Shown one piece after another: positions 1 to 10,100 of a stretch of DNA of 64,000 bases. The translations under genes and the position numbers were made by a program. Position 1 is the stretch's first letter. Each line of letters starts with the position of its first letter. Under the pieces are notes generated by a model, which saw only the letters and a program-made list of their open reading frames with translations, searched no databases and was not told the DNA's origin. Source of the stretch: Sorangium cellulosum So0157-2 (GTDB taxonomy: Bacteria > Myxococcota_A > Polyangia > Polyangiales > Polyangiaceae); NCBI RefSeq assembly GCF_000418325.1, contig NC_021658.1, positions 5,071,501 through 5,135,500 on the forward strand, in the 5' to 3' direction.

Positions 1-152
1 CGACGATCGACCTCGACGCGCGCGCGCAGGACCTCGGCATCACGCCGGGCAACACGTACGCGCTCGACTTCTTCTTCGCCGAGCGCCGCACGACCGAGTC
101 GAACTTCCGCATCGACACGTCCATCGGTTGCTTTACCCCGGTCATCAACTGA
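1..152 (+). CDS. Fibro-slime domain protein, C-terminal end (5' truncated)
   Basis: Reading from base 3, the frame gives 49 residues and ends in TGA at 150-152. The segment contains FFFAERRTTESNFRIDTSI followed by a Cys. An acidic/aromatic strand, then AERxTTxSNFRI, is characteristic of the end of the fibro-slime domain found in secreted and fruiting-body-associated proteins of myxobacteria and Dictyostelium. The protein is presumably extracellular. The rest of the gene lies before the window, so length, signal peptide and other domains cannot be judged. The next gene starts about 200 bases downstream on the same strand and seems unrelated. Confidence 0.75.
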   Translation, partial: TIDLDARAQDLGITPGNTYALDFFFAERRTTESNFRIDTSIGCFTPVIN

Positions 153-300
153 GCTCGGTCGTCCACTGACCTGGCGCGACCTCAGCCCACAGCGCCCTTC
201 ATTTCCCACCGTCCGCGTTCCTCGGCTCACCACCCGCCCGCGCCGTATCCCGCCCAGCGGCTCGCGCCGACCGCCCCCCGTTCCCCCCTGGAGCGGCCGC

Positions 301-348
301 CGTTGCCACCTTGCTCGTGGTTCGCCGCAGCAGGTAGCCTAGGCAACG
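301..348 (+). repeat. 7-bp inverted repeat abutting the kinase start codon
   Basis: CGTTGCC at 301-307 and GGCAACG at 342-348 are perfect inverted copies. The second copy ends exactly at the ATG at 349. No good Shine-Dalgarno sequence lies in front of that ATG, so an RNA stem here could affect initiation. The spacer is 34 bases and the arms are short, so chance is possible. Confidence 0.3.
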
Positions 349-3300
349 ATGCAGGCCAGCGACCCGTTCGGCTGGGTGGGGTCGATCATCGACGGTCAGT
401 TCGCTGTCGAGGCGCTGGCGGGCGAGGGCGCGTTCGGCGTCGTCTACAGGGCCCGGCACCTCGGCTTCGACGCGCCGGTCGCCGTCAAATGCCTCAAGAT
501 CCCGACGGGCCTGGGCCCTGACCAGCAAGACGCCTTCCTCGCCAAGTTCCGCGAAGAGGCGCGCCTGCTCCACCAGCTCTCGCGCCGGACCATGGGCATC
601 GTCCAGGCGCTCGACATCGGCGCTGCGGCCGCGCCGAACGGCCCCTGGACGCCGTACATCGTCATGGAGTGGCTGGAGGGCGAGACGCTGGAGCAGGACC
701 TCCGGCGCCGCCGCGCCGAGAACGCGCCGCCGAGGAGCCTCACCGAGGCGATCAAGCTCCTCGCGCCGGTCGCCTCCGCGCTCGCCGTCGCCCACGACGA
801 GAACGTGTCCCACCGCGACGTCAAGCCGGCCAACCTGTTCCTGCTCGGCGACCGCATGAAGGTCCTCGACTTCGGCCTCGCCAAGGTCTTCTCCGAGACG
901 CCGACGTTCGCCGAGGCGCTCGTCCAGACGGGGCGGACGTTCCGCGCCTTCACGCCGCAGTACGGCGCGCCGGAGCAGTTCAGCCCGCGGTTCGGCGCCA
1001 CCGGGCCGTGGACCGACGTCTACGCGATGGCCCTCATCCTCATCGAGGTCGCCAGCGGCCAGCCCGCCCTCTCCGGCGGCGACGTCATCCAGCTCTTCGT
1101 CGCCTCGAGCGACGAGTCGATCCGGCCGAGCTTCCGCGCTCGCGGCGTGAGCGCGAGCCCCGACGTCGAGGCGGTGCTCGGCCGCGCGCTCGCGATCAAC
1201 CCCTCGCAGCGGTTCCGCAACCTCGGCGAGATGTGGTCCGCCCTCGAGGCCGCCCAGCGCTCCAGCGTCGTCGTGGTGGCGCGCGACACCCTGCGCGCGC
1301 CCGCGTTCGGCGCCGACGCCGCCGACCCCATCGACGACGACGGGCTGCTCGACTTCGCCGCCCTCCACCTGCCGCCGCTGCCGCCGCCGCCCGCGCTCTC
1401 GGTCCCGCCGCCGTCGCTGCCGCCGCCGTCGCGGCCGCAGCGGCGGCCCCCGGAGAGCAGCGGGGGCCGCGGGAGCGTGGGCCCCGAGCGGAGCGCGCCG
1501 AGGGGCCGCGGCGGCGTCCCGTTCGAGGGCGGCGAGCACCGGATCTGCACCGTCCTGTTCGCCGATCTCTCGGAGGCGACCGCGCTCTCGTCGAGGCTCG
1601 ATCCCGAGGACGTCAAGGACGTCGTCGATCGCTGCTACCAGGCGCTCGCGGAGCATGTGGAGCAGATGCACGGGATCGTCGAGCGGCCCATCGGCGGGCG
1701 CGTCATGGCCGTCTTCGGCGTGCCCCGCGCGACCGACTGCGACGCCGAGCGGGCCATCGTCGCGGCGCTCGCCGCGCAGGCCGCGATCCCGCGCCTTTCG
1801 CTGCCGCGCGCGGCGCGGACGGTCCGCCTCTCGGTGCGGATCGGGATCTCGACGGGGCGGGTGTTCGTCGGCGCCGGGAGCTCGGCGCGCCAGGATCTCG
1901 CCGTCATCGGCGACGCGGTGGACGGCGCCGCGCGCCTGCAGCAGCTCGCCCCGCGCGGCGCGATCGTGATCGGCCGCGACACCCACCGCCTCGTCCTCGG
2001 GCGCTTCCGCGTCGAGCCCGTCGAGGCGAGCGCGGCCCGCGCGGCGCCGGCGGAGCCCGCCGCGCGCGGCGCGGCGCTGCCGATCTACCGCGTGCTCGGC
2101 GAGGCCCCGCCGAGCCGCGGGCTCGCGCCGGCCGATTTCCACGGCCTCGCGACGCGCCTCGTCGGGCGCGGCGCGGAGATGCAGCGCCTGCGCGATCTCG
2201 TCGAGACCGCCTTCCACGAGCGGCGGCCGCGCCTCGTCACGCTGGTCGGCGCGCCCGGCGTGGGCAGGACGCGCGTGCTCGCCGAGCTCGCCGCGGGCCT
2301 CGGCGGCGGGCCGGCGTCCGGCGCGCCCTCGTCCGGGCGCGGCGCCGTGCCCGCGCCGCCCGACGCGCCGTTCGTCCTGTCGGCGCAGTGCTCGGCGCTC
2401 GCGCGCGAGACGAGCTACGGGCTCGCCGGCGCGCTGCTCCGCCGCTGGTTCGGGATCCACGAGGCCGACCCGGCCCAGGTCATCCTGCGCAAGCTGCGCC
2501 TCGGCCTGCGCTGGCTCCGCCTGCGCGCCGCGCGCGCCCGCGCCCGCGCCGAGCGGGAGGCCGCCGGCGCGGGGACGAGGGCCGCGCTCGGGGGCGCGTC
2601 GCCCATCGTGACGCGCGCGTCGGCGGTCCCCCTGCGCGGGCCGGTCAGCTCGACCGTGAACGCGCGCAGGACGGCCGGCGCGGTGCGGTACGAGGACGAC
2701 GACGAGCTCGATCCCTCCCCGTCGCTGGCGACGTCGAGCGGCTCGAGCGACGTCGAGGACATCCTCGCCCGGCTGGCGGCCATCCTGGGCGCGCGGCCGG
2801 CGCCCGCGGGGCTGCTCGAGGCCGCGGCGCGCGGCAGCGTGCTGGCGAAGCGCCGGATCGCCGCCGCGCTCTCGCAGCTCGTCACCTTCGCGCTCGAGCG
2901 GACGCAGATCCTGATCGTGTGCGACGATCTCCAGTGGGCCGACGACGCCACGCTCGACCTCATCGAGGAGCTCGTGGCGCACGCCGAGGGGCTGCCGCTC
3001 TGCGTGGTGTGCGCCGCGCGCCCCGAGCTCTACGAGCGCCGCCCGGACTGGGGCATCGCGAAGGAAGCCTACGTCCGCGTCGAAGCGCTCCCGCTCGCGC
3101 GGCGGCATGCGGAGGAGATGATCCGGGATCGGCTCCGCGGCGCGCCCGAGCTCGATCCGGAGCTCGTGCGCGCGCTCGCCGAGCGCGCCGAGGGCAACCC
3201 GCGCACCGTGGAGGAGATGCTCCAGCTCCTCGTCGACGCCGGCGCGATCGAGGCGCAGGACGGCGCGTGGCGCGTCCACGAGGGCGCGCTCGGCTCGCTG

Positions 3301-3912
3301 AGCCTGCCGCCGTCGGTGCACGGCGCCGTCCAGGCGCGCCTCGATCGGCTCGACGCCGACGCGCGCGCGGTCCTCGTCCAGGCGGCCGTCGTCGGCCGGA
3401 CCTTCTGGGAAGGCGCGGTCGAGCGGCTCAGGAACGACGCCCCGCAGGCGCGCTCGCCCATGTCGAGCGAGCGCATCCTGGCCGAGCTCCAGGATCTCGA
3501 TCCGCCGTTCTCGGTGCGGCACGGCGCCGGCGCGTCCACCGCCGAGCTGCTGGCGCGCCTGTGCGATCGCCAGCTGATCCGGCTCCGCTCCCCCGCGTCG
3601 TTCCCCGGCGAGCGCGAGTACGTGTTCACGGAGCAGGCCACGTGCGAGGTCGCGTACGAGATGCTGAGCCTCAAGGTCCGGCGGCGGATCCACCTGCTCG
3701 TCGCGGACTGGCTCGAGCACCGCGCGCTCGGCGACGACGGCGCGGCCCTGCTCGCGCACCACTACGATCGGGGCGGCGATCTGCGGGCGGCCGCGGCGGC
3801 GTACGACCGCGCCGCGGCGTACGCCGCGGCGATCGGCGAGGGCGCCGCGGCGGCGCTCCACGCGGCGCGGGCCAGCGAGCTCTGCGACGAGCTCGCGGCC
3901 GAGGAAGCCTAG
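349..3912 (+). CDS. Ser/Thr protein kinase fused to a degenerate class III cyclase-like domain and a STAND-like ATPase
   Basis: 1187 residues. The N-terminal kinase has a glycine loop GEGAFGVVY (~residue 25), lysine in VAVKCLK (~47), HRDVKPANLF (~155) and DFGLAK (~174), so it should be active. A Pro-rich linker follows. Residues ~396-575 resemble an adenylate/guanylate cyclase catalytic domain: the first metal Asp is in FADLSEAT, but the usual GDG is GGR and the Asn of VNxAAR is Asp (AVDGAARL), so cyclase activity is doubtful. From ~600 there is an AAA_16/STAND-type ATPase with Walker A GAPGVGRT (Arg for Lys) and Walker B ILIVCDDLQWAD, then a helical C-terminus. The protein is cytoplasmic with no membrane segment. 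The domain order suggests a kinase controlled by a large ligand- or partner-sensing module. The ATG at 349 fits the kinase N-terminus. Confidence 0.9.
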   Translation: MQASDPFGWVGSIIDGQFAVEALAGEGAFGVVYRARHLGFDAPVAVKCLKIPTGLGPDQQDAFLAKFREEARLLHQLSRRTMGIVQALDIGAAAAPNGPWTPYIVMEWLEGETLEQDLRRRRAENAPPRSLTEAIKLLAPVASALAVAHDENVSHRDVKPANLFLLGDRMKVLDFGLAKVFSETPTFAEALVQTGRTFRAFTPQYGAPEQFSPRFGATGPWTDVYAMALILIEVASGQPALSGGDVIQLFVASSDESIRPSFRARGVSASPDVEAVLGRALAINPSQRFRNLGEMWSALEAAQRSSVVVVARDTLRAPAFGADAADPIDDDGLLDFAALHLPPLPPPPALSVPPPSLPPPSRPQRRPPESSGGRGSVGPERSAPRGRGGVPFEGGEHRICTVLFADLSEATALSSRLDPEDVKDVVDRCYQALAEHVEQMHGIVERPIGGRVMAVFGVPRATDCDAERAIVAALAAQAAIPRLSLPRAARTVRLSVRIGISTGRVFVGAGSSARQDLAVIGDAVDGAARLQQLAPRGAIVIGRDTHRLVLGRFRVEPVEASAARAAPAEPAARGAALPIYRVLGEAPPSRGLAPADFHGLATRLVGRGAEMQRLRDLVETAFHERRPRLVTLVGAPGVGRTRVLAELAAGLGGGPASGAPSSGRGAVPAPPDAPFVLSAQCSALARETSYGLAGALLRRWFGIHEADPAQVILRKLRLGLRWLRLRAARARARAEREAAGAGTRAALGGASPIVTRASAVPLRGPVSSTVNARRTAGAVRYEDDDELDPSPSLATSSGSSDVEDILARLAAILGARPAPAGLLEAAARGSVLAKRRIAAALSQLVTFALERTQILIVCDDLQWADDATLDLIEELVAHAEGLPLCVVCAARPELYERRPDWGIAKEAYVRVEALPLARRHAEEMIRDRLRGAPELDPELVRALAERAEGNPRTVEEMLQLLVDAGAIEAQDGAWRVHEGALGSLSLPPSVHGAVQARLDRLDADARAVLVQAAVVGRTFWEGAVERLRNDAPQARSPMSSERILAELQDLDPPFSVRHGAGASTAELLARLCDRQLIRLRSPASFPGEREYVFTEQATCEVAYEMLSLKVRRRIHLLVADWLEHRALGDDGAALLAHHYDRGGDLRAAAAAYDRAAAYAAAIGEGAAAALHAARASELCDELAAEEA

Positions 3913-3936
3913 GCGCGCCGCCAGCTCCGCGCGGCG

Positions 3937-5940
3937 CTAGCGCGCCGTGCGCCGCAGCCTCGGCAGGCGCGCGCCGGACACGCGCAGCGCGTGGCGCAGG
4001 GCGTCCTCCAGCTCCCCGAACGTCTCGAAGGTCCGCGCGTCGCCGCCGAGCTCGACGATCGCCTGCGCGACGCCGGGGGAGATGCCCGAGACGAGGCAGC
4101 GGCTGCCGAGCAGGCTCGCGGCCCGGGCCACCTGGAGCAGGTGGTCGACCGTCGGCCCGTCCACGTCCTCCACGCCGGTCAGGTCGAGCACGGCGAAGTT
4201 GGCTTGCGTGCGGACGATCTCCCCGAGCAGCTTCTCCATGATCTGCGTGGCCCGACCGCCGTCGAGCGCGCCGATGATCGGCAGGACGAGGACGCCCTCC
4301 CACGCCTGGATGATCGGCGTCGACAGCGCGCGGATCGCCTCCTGCTGCTGGCGCAGGACGCTCGCGGTCCGCTCGCGCTCGGCGTTCTCCTCGGCGAGCA
4401 TCCGGTTCTTGCCTTCCAGCTCCTCGGCGTACGCCTCGAGGCGCTCGATCGACTGGCGCAGCTGGTCTTCGAGCCGCTTGCGGTCGGTGGTGTCCCGCAT
4501 CGTCACGGCCACGCCGTCCCGGATCGGCACGATCTGGTGGTGCACCCAGGCGCGCGGGCGCGACGGCTGGGCGGGGGGCGCGGGCAGCAGGATCTCCTCC
4601 TCGAGCGGCGCCCCCTTCCGGATGACGCGCAGGCACTTGTCGAGGAGGACGCCGGCCTCGGCCGAGTGCTCGAGCTCCGAGAGGCGCCGGCCGAGGAGCG
4701 CTTCGCGCTGCATCGACAGCATCGCCGCGGCGCGCGCGTTGAGGCCCGTGATCACGAAGTCGGCGACCTCCTCGCCCTCGTCGCGGTGGGACGTCATCGT
4801 GAGGAACGCGTCCATGCTGGCCTCGACGGCCGCATGGAACCGCGCCTCGCTCTCGCGGCGCTGCTCCTCGGCGCGCCGGCGCTCGGTGATGTTCTCGGTC
4901 ACGATGAGCACGTTCGTGACCTCCTGGGCGCCCCGGATCGGGCTGGCGTGGTTCGCGTACCACGCGCGCTCGCCGTTCGCCCCGAGGCCGATCACCTCGT
5001 AGTGCGCCCGGCCGCCGGACGTGAGCACGGTGTCGAGCGCCTGCGTCAGGGTCGCGTGGTACTCCGGCGACGTGAAGTCGTAGATGCTCCGGCCGAGGAC
5101 GCTCTCCGGATCGAGCCCCGGAGGTGTCCGATTGACGGAGACGATCCGCGCGTCCTTGTCGGCGACGATCAGGTGGTGCGGGATGCCCTCGTAGAGGGCC
5201 CGCAGCTTCTCTTCGGACTCGCGGAGCGCCATCTCGGCGGTCTTGCGCCGCGTGACGTCGCGGACGACGAAGTAGACGAGCCCCTCGTCGAGCGCGAGCA
5301 TCGCGTTCCACTCGAGCCACCGGTACGAGCCGTCCTTGCAGCGAAAGCGGTTCTCGTAGGTGAGCGTCTGCGCGCCGGTGGAGAACGTGTCGGTCTCCGA
5401 GAGGGTGCGCGCCTTGTCTTCGTGGTGGATGAACTCGACGTACGGCCGGGCCATCAGCTCCTGGCGGCTGAACCCGAGCGTCCGCTCCCACGAGGGGCTG
5501 AGCTCCTTGAAGCGCCCGTCGAGCGTCGCGACGCCGAGCATGTCGACGGCGAGCGCGTAGAGGCGGCGTTGCTCCTTGTCCTCCTCGCGCACCACCGCGC
5601 GCAGGATCGGCCCCGAGCCGCCTGCGAGCGCGAGCTTCGCGAGCTGCGTGTCGGCCTGGATGAAGCCCCCGTTCGGCCGCCGGTAGAGCCACCGAAACCG
5701 CTGCGGCTCGCCGCGGCTCGCCGCATCGAGGCGCTGCTTCAGGCCCTCCGCGGAGGCCTGTCCGTCGGGCTGCAGGAGCGGCGAGAGCCCGGTGAGCTCG
5801 CGCCCGAGCAGGCCCTCCTCGGGTCCGGCGAGCAGCCGCACCGCGCTCGGGTTGGCGTCGATCACGTGTCCGTCCTCGAGGAGGAGGAGCGCGTCCTCGG
5901 CCGCCTCGAACGCGGCGCGGTAAAGATCACGATGGCTCAT
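3937..5940 (-). CDS. Four-PAS sensor with C-terminal STAS domain (RsbR-like)
   Basis: 667 residues starting at MSHRDLY; an in-frame extension to 6147 has no family-like sequence. Four PAS-type modules occur in series, the second and third ending in the usual RDVTRRK and TENITERRR strands. A coiled coil (LEAYAEELEGKNRMLAEEN) joins them to a C-terminal STAS domain of the RsbR class, with LDLTGVEDVDGPTVDHLL and GISPGVAQAIVELG. In RsbR proteins this domain builds stressosome-type complexes, and the Thr of LDLTG aligns with a position phosphorylated in that family. No kinase domain and no membrane segment are present, so it is probably a soluble sensor/scaffold. No RsbS or RsbT partner is adjacent. 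It is convergent with the kinase gene ending at 3912. Confidence 0.85.
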   Translation of the reverse strand: MSHRDLYRAAFEAAEDALLLLEDGHVIDANPSAVRLLAGPEEGLLGRELTGLSPLLQPDGQASAEGLKQRLDAASRGEPQRFRWLYRRPNGGFIQADTQLAKLALAGGSGPILRAVVREEDKEQRRLYALAVDMLGVATLDGRFKELSPSWERTLGFSRQELMARPYVEFIHHEDKARTLSETDTFSTGAQTLTYENRFRCKDGSYRWLEWNAMLALDEGLVYFVVRDVTRRKTAEMALRESEEKLRALYEGIPHHLIVADKDARIVSVNRTPPGLDPESVLGRSIYDFTSPEYHATLTQALDTVLTSGGRAHYEVIGLGANGERAWYANHASPIRGAQEVTNVLIVTENITERRRAEEQRRESEARFHAAVEASMDAFLTMTSHRDEGEEVADFVITGLNARAAAMLSMQREALLGRRLSELEHSAEAGVLLDKCLRVIRKGAPLEEEILLPAPPAQPSRPRAWVHHQIVPIRDGVAVTMRDTTDRKRLEDQLRQSIERLEAYAEELEGKNRMLAEENAERERTASVLRQQQEAIRALSTPIIQAWEGVLVLPIIGALDGGRATQIMEKLLGEIVRTQANFAVLDLTGVEDVDGPTVDHLLQVARAASLLGSRCLVSGISPGVAQAIVELGGDARTFETFGELEDALRHALRVSGARLPRLRRTAR

Positions 5941-6409
5941 CGCCGGCGCCGCCTGGCGCTTGGAGCGCCCTCGTGCCGGGTTGTCCTCTCGAGCTCGATC
6001 GCCAATCAGCACCTCGAGCGGCCGCCTGCGCCCCCCCTCCGTCGCTGCCGCCAACGGCCCATTGTGCAGGAAGCCTCGGTGGAGATCGAGGTCCATGAGC
6101 CCGCTCGCTCCGCGGGCGACGTCCCGCGGCCGCGCTGCCCCGAACATCGCCCGCGCCGCCGGCGCGACGCGCCTGCCGCGCCGCAGCTCGCCCGGTTCGG
6201 CGCGGGCGACCGTCGCATCGAGCGGCTACGCGCGGCTGTGCGCGGCCGCGCGGCCCACGCGCTGTTGTCTGGCTGTTGTCTGCCTGCCACTTGCCGGCGA
6301 CGACCTCTCGCGTGCGGCGCGCGCCGTGGTAGCGTTGCTCTGTGTCGGGGAGGTTTCCTTCAGCGCGGCCCGCTGGCGGGTGGTTCTCGTGCGGCGCGAG
6401 GTGGGCGCG
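5941..6409. other. Divergent intergenic region with an 11-bp tandem repeat
   Basis: This 469-base gap separates the minus-strand PAS-STAS gene from the plus-strand hypothetical gene. Open frames cross it on both strands, but none looks like a conserved protein. Its one clear structure is the tandem repeat at 6261-6282. No convincing -35/-10 pair was seen. Confidence 0.5.
6261..6282 (+). repeat. Perfect tandem direct repeat of GCTGTTGTCTG (2 x 11 bp)
   Basis: GCTGTTGTCTG occurs at 6261-6271 and again at 6272-6282 with no gap. An 11-base period places both copies on the same face of the helix, the usual layout for OmpR/PhoB-type regulator half-sites. It lies 127 bases before the hypothetical gene at 6410 and about 320 before the PAS-STAS gene. 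Function is inferred only. Confidence 0.5.
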
Positions 6410-7102
6410 ATGATCTCCGAGGCGTGCGGGCTCTGCGCCTGGCCGGCGAGCCTCGTGGTCGACGACGTGCAGCGGCACAAGAGCGCGCTCATGGATGCGG
6501 CGCTGGAGAAGCGCGCCGAGGGCAAGGAGCCGCTCGCGCGCGTGGCGTTCCGCGGCGCGCTCTACTGGCAGCGCTGGCTCATGACGAAGGAGCCTGGGCT
6601 GCACGAGGAGGCCCGGGTCGTCTCCGGGCTCGAGTTTGCGCGAGAGGCGGGCGACTGGAAGGAGGCCGATCTGCTCCTCGCCCACGCCGACAGGTCGAGC
6701 GCGCTCGCGGAGCTGCCGTTCGTCGAGCACTGGAAGCGGCTCGTCGCGGAGCACCTGCCGGAGCAGGTGAGCGACGAGCACGAGCTCGAGGAGGCGTTCC
6801 AGGAGTTCCGCCGGCATCCCAGCGAGGAGGCGGCGGAGAGCGTGCGCCGCTGCGCGACGGCGATCGCGCCGCTCGGGTCGCCGGTCCCGGTGCACACGAT
6901 CCTCGCGCGGGTCGCGGTGGATCGCGGCCAGACCGACGAGGCGGAGTTCCACTTCGCGGCGCTCGTCGTCTGCCGGCCGCTCTGGATCCCCTACGTCGTG
7001 CAGCTGGCCGAGCACCAGGCGAAGCTCGACCTCCCGCGCGCCCTGCGCACGATCGAGGCCGCGCGCCGCCTCTTCGGCCCCGACTTCTGGCTCCCGCTGT
7101 AG
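6410..7102 (+). CDS. Helical hypothetical protein, TPR-like
   Basis: 230 residues from the ATG at 6410, which has GAGGTG seven bases upstream; the open frame runs back to 5960 but its extra N-terminus is Arg/Ala-rich and not protein-like. The sequence is almost all amphipathic helix (for example AEGKEPLARVAFRGALYWQR and LFAREAGDWKEADLLLAHAD-like pairs), resembling degenerate tetratricopeptide units. There is no signal peptide, membrane segment or recognisable catalytic motif. It is convergent with the TPR-containing kinase at 7142-10684, with hairpins in the short gap. A protein-interaction role is possible but not shown. Confidence 0.65.
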   Translation: MISEACGLCAWPASLVVDDVQRHKSALMDAALEKRAEGKEPLARVAFRGALYWQRWLMTKEPGLHEEARVVSGLEFAREAGDWKEADLLLAHADRSSALAELPFVEHWKRLVAEHLPEQVSDEHELEEAFQEFRRHPSEEAAESVRRCATAIAPLGSPVPVHTILARVAVDRGQTDEAEFHFAALVVCRPLWIPYVVQLAEHQAKLDLPRALRTIEAARRLFGPDFWLPL

Positions 7103-7109
7103 CGCCACG

Positions 7110-7151
7110 GCGGGGGCGCGCGCCGGGGGCCCCCGCTCGCGTCAGGCGAGC
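7110..7151. terminator. Back-to-back hairpins between convergent genes
   Basis: GCGGGGGC (7110-7117) pairs with GCCCCCGC (7129-7136). A second stem, GCTCGC (7135-7140) with GCGAGC (7146-7151), holds the TCA that is the minus-strand kinase stop in its 5-base loop. There is no T-run, so this is a GC-hairpin-type terminator candidate serving both strands. Confidence 0.5.
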
Positions 7152-10100
7152 GCCAGCGTCCGCATCCAGCCGCTGATCCGCGTCCCCGCCGGCTTGGGCC
7201 ACCCCATCCGCGCGAACCGCTCCAGGAGCTGCGGCGTGTGGTCCCCGGTCCGGCTGTCCTTGAACGACGCCCGCGCCGCGTCGAGCTCCCGCGCCGCCTC
7301 GTGGAACCGCCCCTCGTGGTACGCGAGCCACGCCAGCGTCAGGTGCCGATGCTGCCGCGGCTCCGCCTCCGCGAGCGCCACCGCCTCGCACGCCATGAGG
7401 TGCTCGCGCGCCTGCTCCGCGTCCCCCCGGTGGAGCGCGATCTGCGCGAACAAGAGCCGCGCCTCGACCAGCCCCCACGGGTCCGCCAGCGTCTCGTAGA
7501 TCCTGCCGGCCGCGAGCGCGTGCTCCTCCGCGAGCGCGGGCGCGCCCGCGTCGAGCGCGACCATCGAGAGCAGCCGCTCGCACCCCGCCTCGCCGCGCGG
7601 GTTCGCGAGATCGCGGAAGCTCTGCCGCGCCGCGAGCGCGCCCGCGCGCGCCGCCTCGAAGTCGCCGAGGCGGTGATCCACGTGCGAGAGCGTCAGGTCG
7701 CACTGCGCGAGCCCGAGCCGGTAGCCGATCGCGTCGAAGTCGGTCCGCGCGGTCGTGAGCAGCGACCGCGCCGCCTCGGAGAGCGCACCGGCCTGCTCGA
7801 CCATGCTCTGGAGCAGCAGGCACTGCGCCCGCCCGAGCCGATCGCCGACCTCCAGGAACCGCACCTCCCCCGACGCGAGCACCGCCCGCGCCCGCGCGTG
7901 CTCGCCGAGCTGATAGTCGATCTCCCCGAGCAGCACCTCGCACTGCGCCTGCCCGTGGCGGTGGCCGATCTCGTCGAAGATCGCGTGCGCGCGCGCCACG
8001 AGCCGCCGGCCCTGCGCCTCCGCGCCGACGTCCGACGCGATGTGCCCGAGCAGGCGCAGGCAGTGCGCCTGGTTCTCCCGGTCGCCGGCGTGCTCGAAGA
8101 TGCGCCGCGCGTCCTCCGCGTCGCGCCGCGCCTCGTCGAGCCGCCCCGCCAGCCGCAGCGCCTCGGCCCGGAAGCGCAGCTGCGTCCCGAGCCGCGTCCC
8201 GGTCAGCACGGGCCGCGTCTCCGCGCCCCGGAGCCCCGGGCGCGAGTCGCTCCCCCCGGGCAGCTTGCCGTCGAGCACGGCGAGGTCGCGCAGCGTCGCG
8301 GCGATGTCGCGCGAGCTCTGCCAGTGCGCCGCCACGTGCGCGTGCATGAGCGCGGCCGCCTCGTCGGTCTCGCCGGCGCGCAGCAGGCTCACCACCCGGT
8401 GCCGGAGGATGCGGCGGCTCGACGCGAACGGGTGCGCGCCGAGCGCGTCGGCGGCGGCGCGGAAGACGCGGGCCGCGTCCGGCTCGAGGAACAGCTGCGA
8501 GAGGAGGTGCTCCTGGAGCAGCGCGTGCGGCCAGCGGAGCCGATCGCCCACGGCGAGGAGGATCTGGGCGCGCTGCATGGCCGCGATCGCGCGGTCCGCC
8601 GCGATGTCGAGCGACGCGAGCAGCGTGCGCAGGATCTCGCGCCGGATGTCGCCGCCGAGCGCGGCGGCGGCGCGCGCGCCGGTCCGGAGCTCCTCGGGCA
8701 GGGCCGCGAGCCGCTCCTCCCACAGGTCGGCCGTGGTCGCGGCCTGCACGGCCATCGACGCCTTCGGCACGAAGTACTTGCCCGCGCGGAGCTGGAGGTG
8801 GCCGCCGCCCGCCCACGCGTGCAAGAGCTGCAGCGCGAACAGCGGGTTGCCCTTGCTGCGGGCCGTCGCCGCCTCGGCCGCCGCGTCGTCGAGCGGCAGC
8901 GTCTCCCGGAGCAGCGCGTGCGTCTGCGCGGGGTTCAGCGGGGCCACGTCGAGCCGCTCCCCGCCGTAGGCCGCGAGCGCCCCCTCCAGCCGCTTCGCCG
9001 CGACCGGATCGCACTCGACCGCCTCGCTCCGGACCGTCGCCACGACCAGGAGGCCGAGGTTCGGCGCGTCCCGGTGCAGCGTGAGGAGCCCCTCGAACGT
9101 CGTCGAGGACGCGTAGTGCAGGTCGTCGAGCCAGAGCAGCACCGGCCGATCGCGGCCGATCCGCTCCAGCGTCTTGCGGATGATCAGCCAGCGCAGCTCC
9201 GGCCGGTCCAGGCGGAAGCGCTTCCCCGTCGGGCCGACCGCCTCGCTCCCGGGGGGCGACGGCTTGATCCACTCGGCGGTCGCCGCGACCCACGTCTTGC
9301 CGACCTCGTCCTCGGGCGGCACCTCCCAGAGGTTCATCAGCACCTTCTCGACGATCTCGCGCTCGGCCCGCTCCAGCCGGTAGTGCTGGGTCACGGCGCC
9401 GAGGACGCCGTCGAGCGGCGCCGCGATCCGCCGGTAGCGCGCGCGGAGCGGCACCATGAGCGCCCGCTCGTGCACCTCCTCGCAGAGCCACTCGGCCAGC
9501 CGGCTCTTGCCGACGCCCGCCTCGCCCGCGAGCAGGACGAAGCGGTGCATCGCCTTCGGCGCGTCGACCATCTCGGCGACGACCTCCATGAGGCGCGCCC
9601 GCTCGCCGGTCCGGGCCACGAACGGGCTCGGCCGGAGCGCGAGCAGGCCGGTGGTCGTCACCGACGGCGGCGGGTCGTCGTCTGGAGGCTCGATCAGCTC
9701 GGGGGTGAGCAGCTCCTTGCGGCTCGGCGGCAGCCGGCCGGTCGTCAGCAACGCGAGCGGCAGCGGCGTGGCGGTCACGTTCACGTCGCTGCGCGGCTCG
9801 AACCGCTTCCAGACCCGCCGCGCGTCGCCCGCGAAATCGAAGCGGTGCCACGGCCGCTTCGCGAGCAGCCGCTTCGCGAACTTCGCGACGTCGCTCGGCA
9901 CCTCCGGGGGCAGCGGAAGATCCGGGATCGGCGAGCTCCGGTGCTGCTGGAGGAGCTCGTCGTTCGTGCCGTCGTAGACCTCGCCGCCGGCGAGCAGGGC
10001 GTAGAGGATGCAGCCGAGGGCGTAGAGGTCCGTCGGGGGCCCCACGTGGGGCGCCGCGAAGCGGATCTGCTCCGGCGCCATCCAGCCCGGGGTGCCCGCG

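Noticed and set aside
199..3861. Long minus-strand open frame opposite the first kinase (1220 codons)
   Set aside because: Arg/Ala/Glu-rich with no domain signature. At about 72% G+C, stop codons are rare on the opposite strand of real genes; the plus frame has all kinase motifs.
5960..6409. N-terminal extension of the hypothetical gene starting at 6410
   Set aside because: The extra ~150 residues are Arg/Ala/Pro-rich and non-globular, and a good ribosome site precedes 6410.
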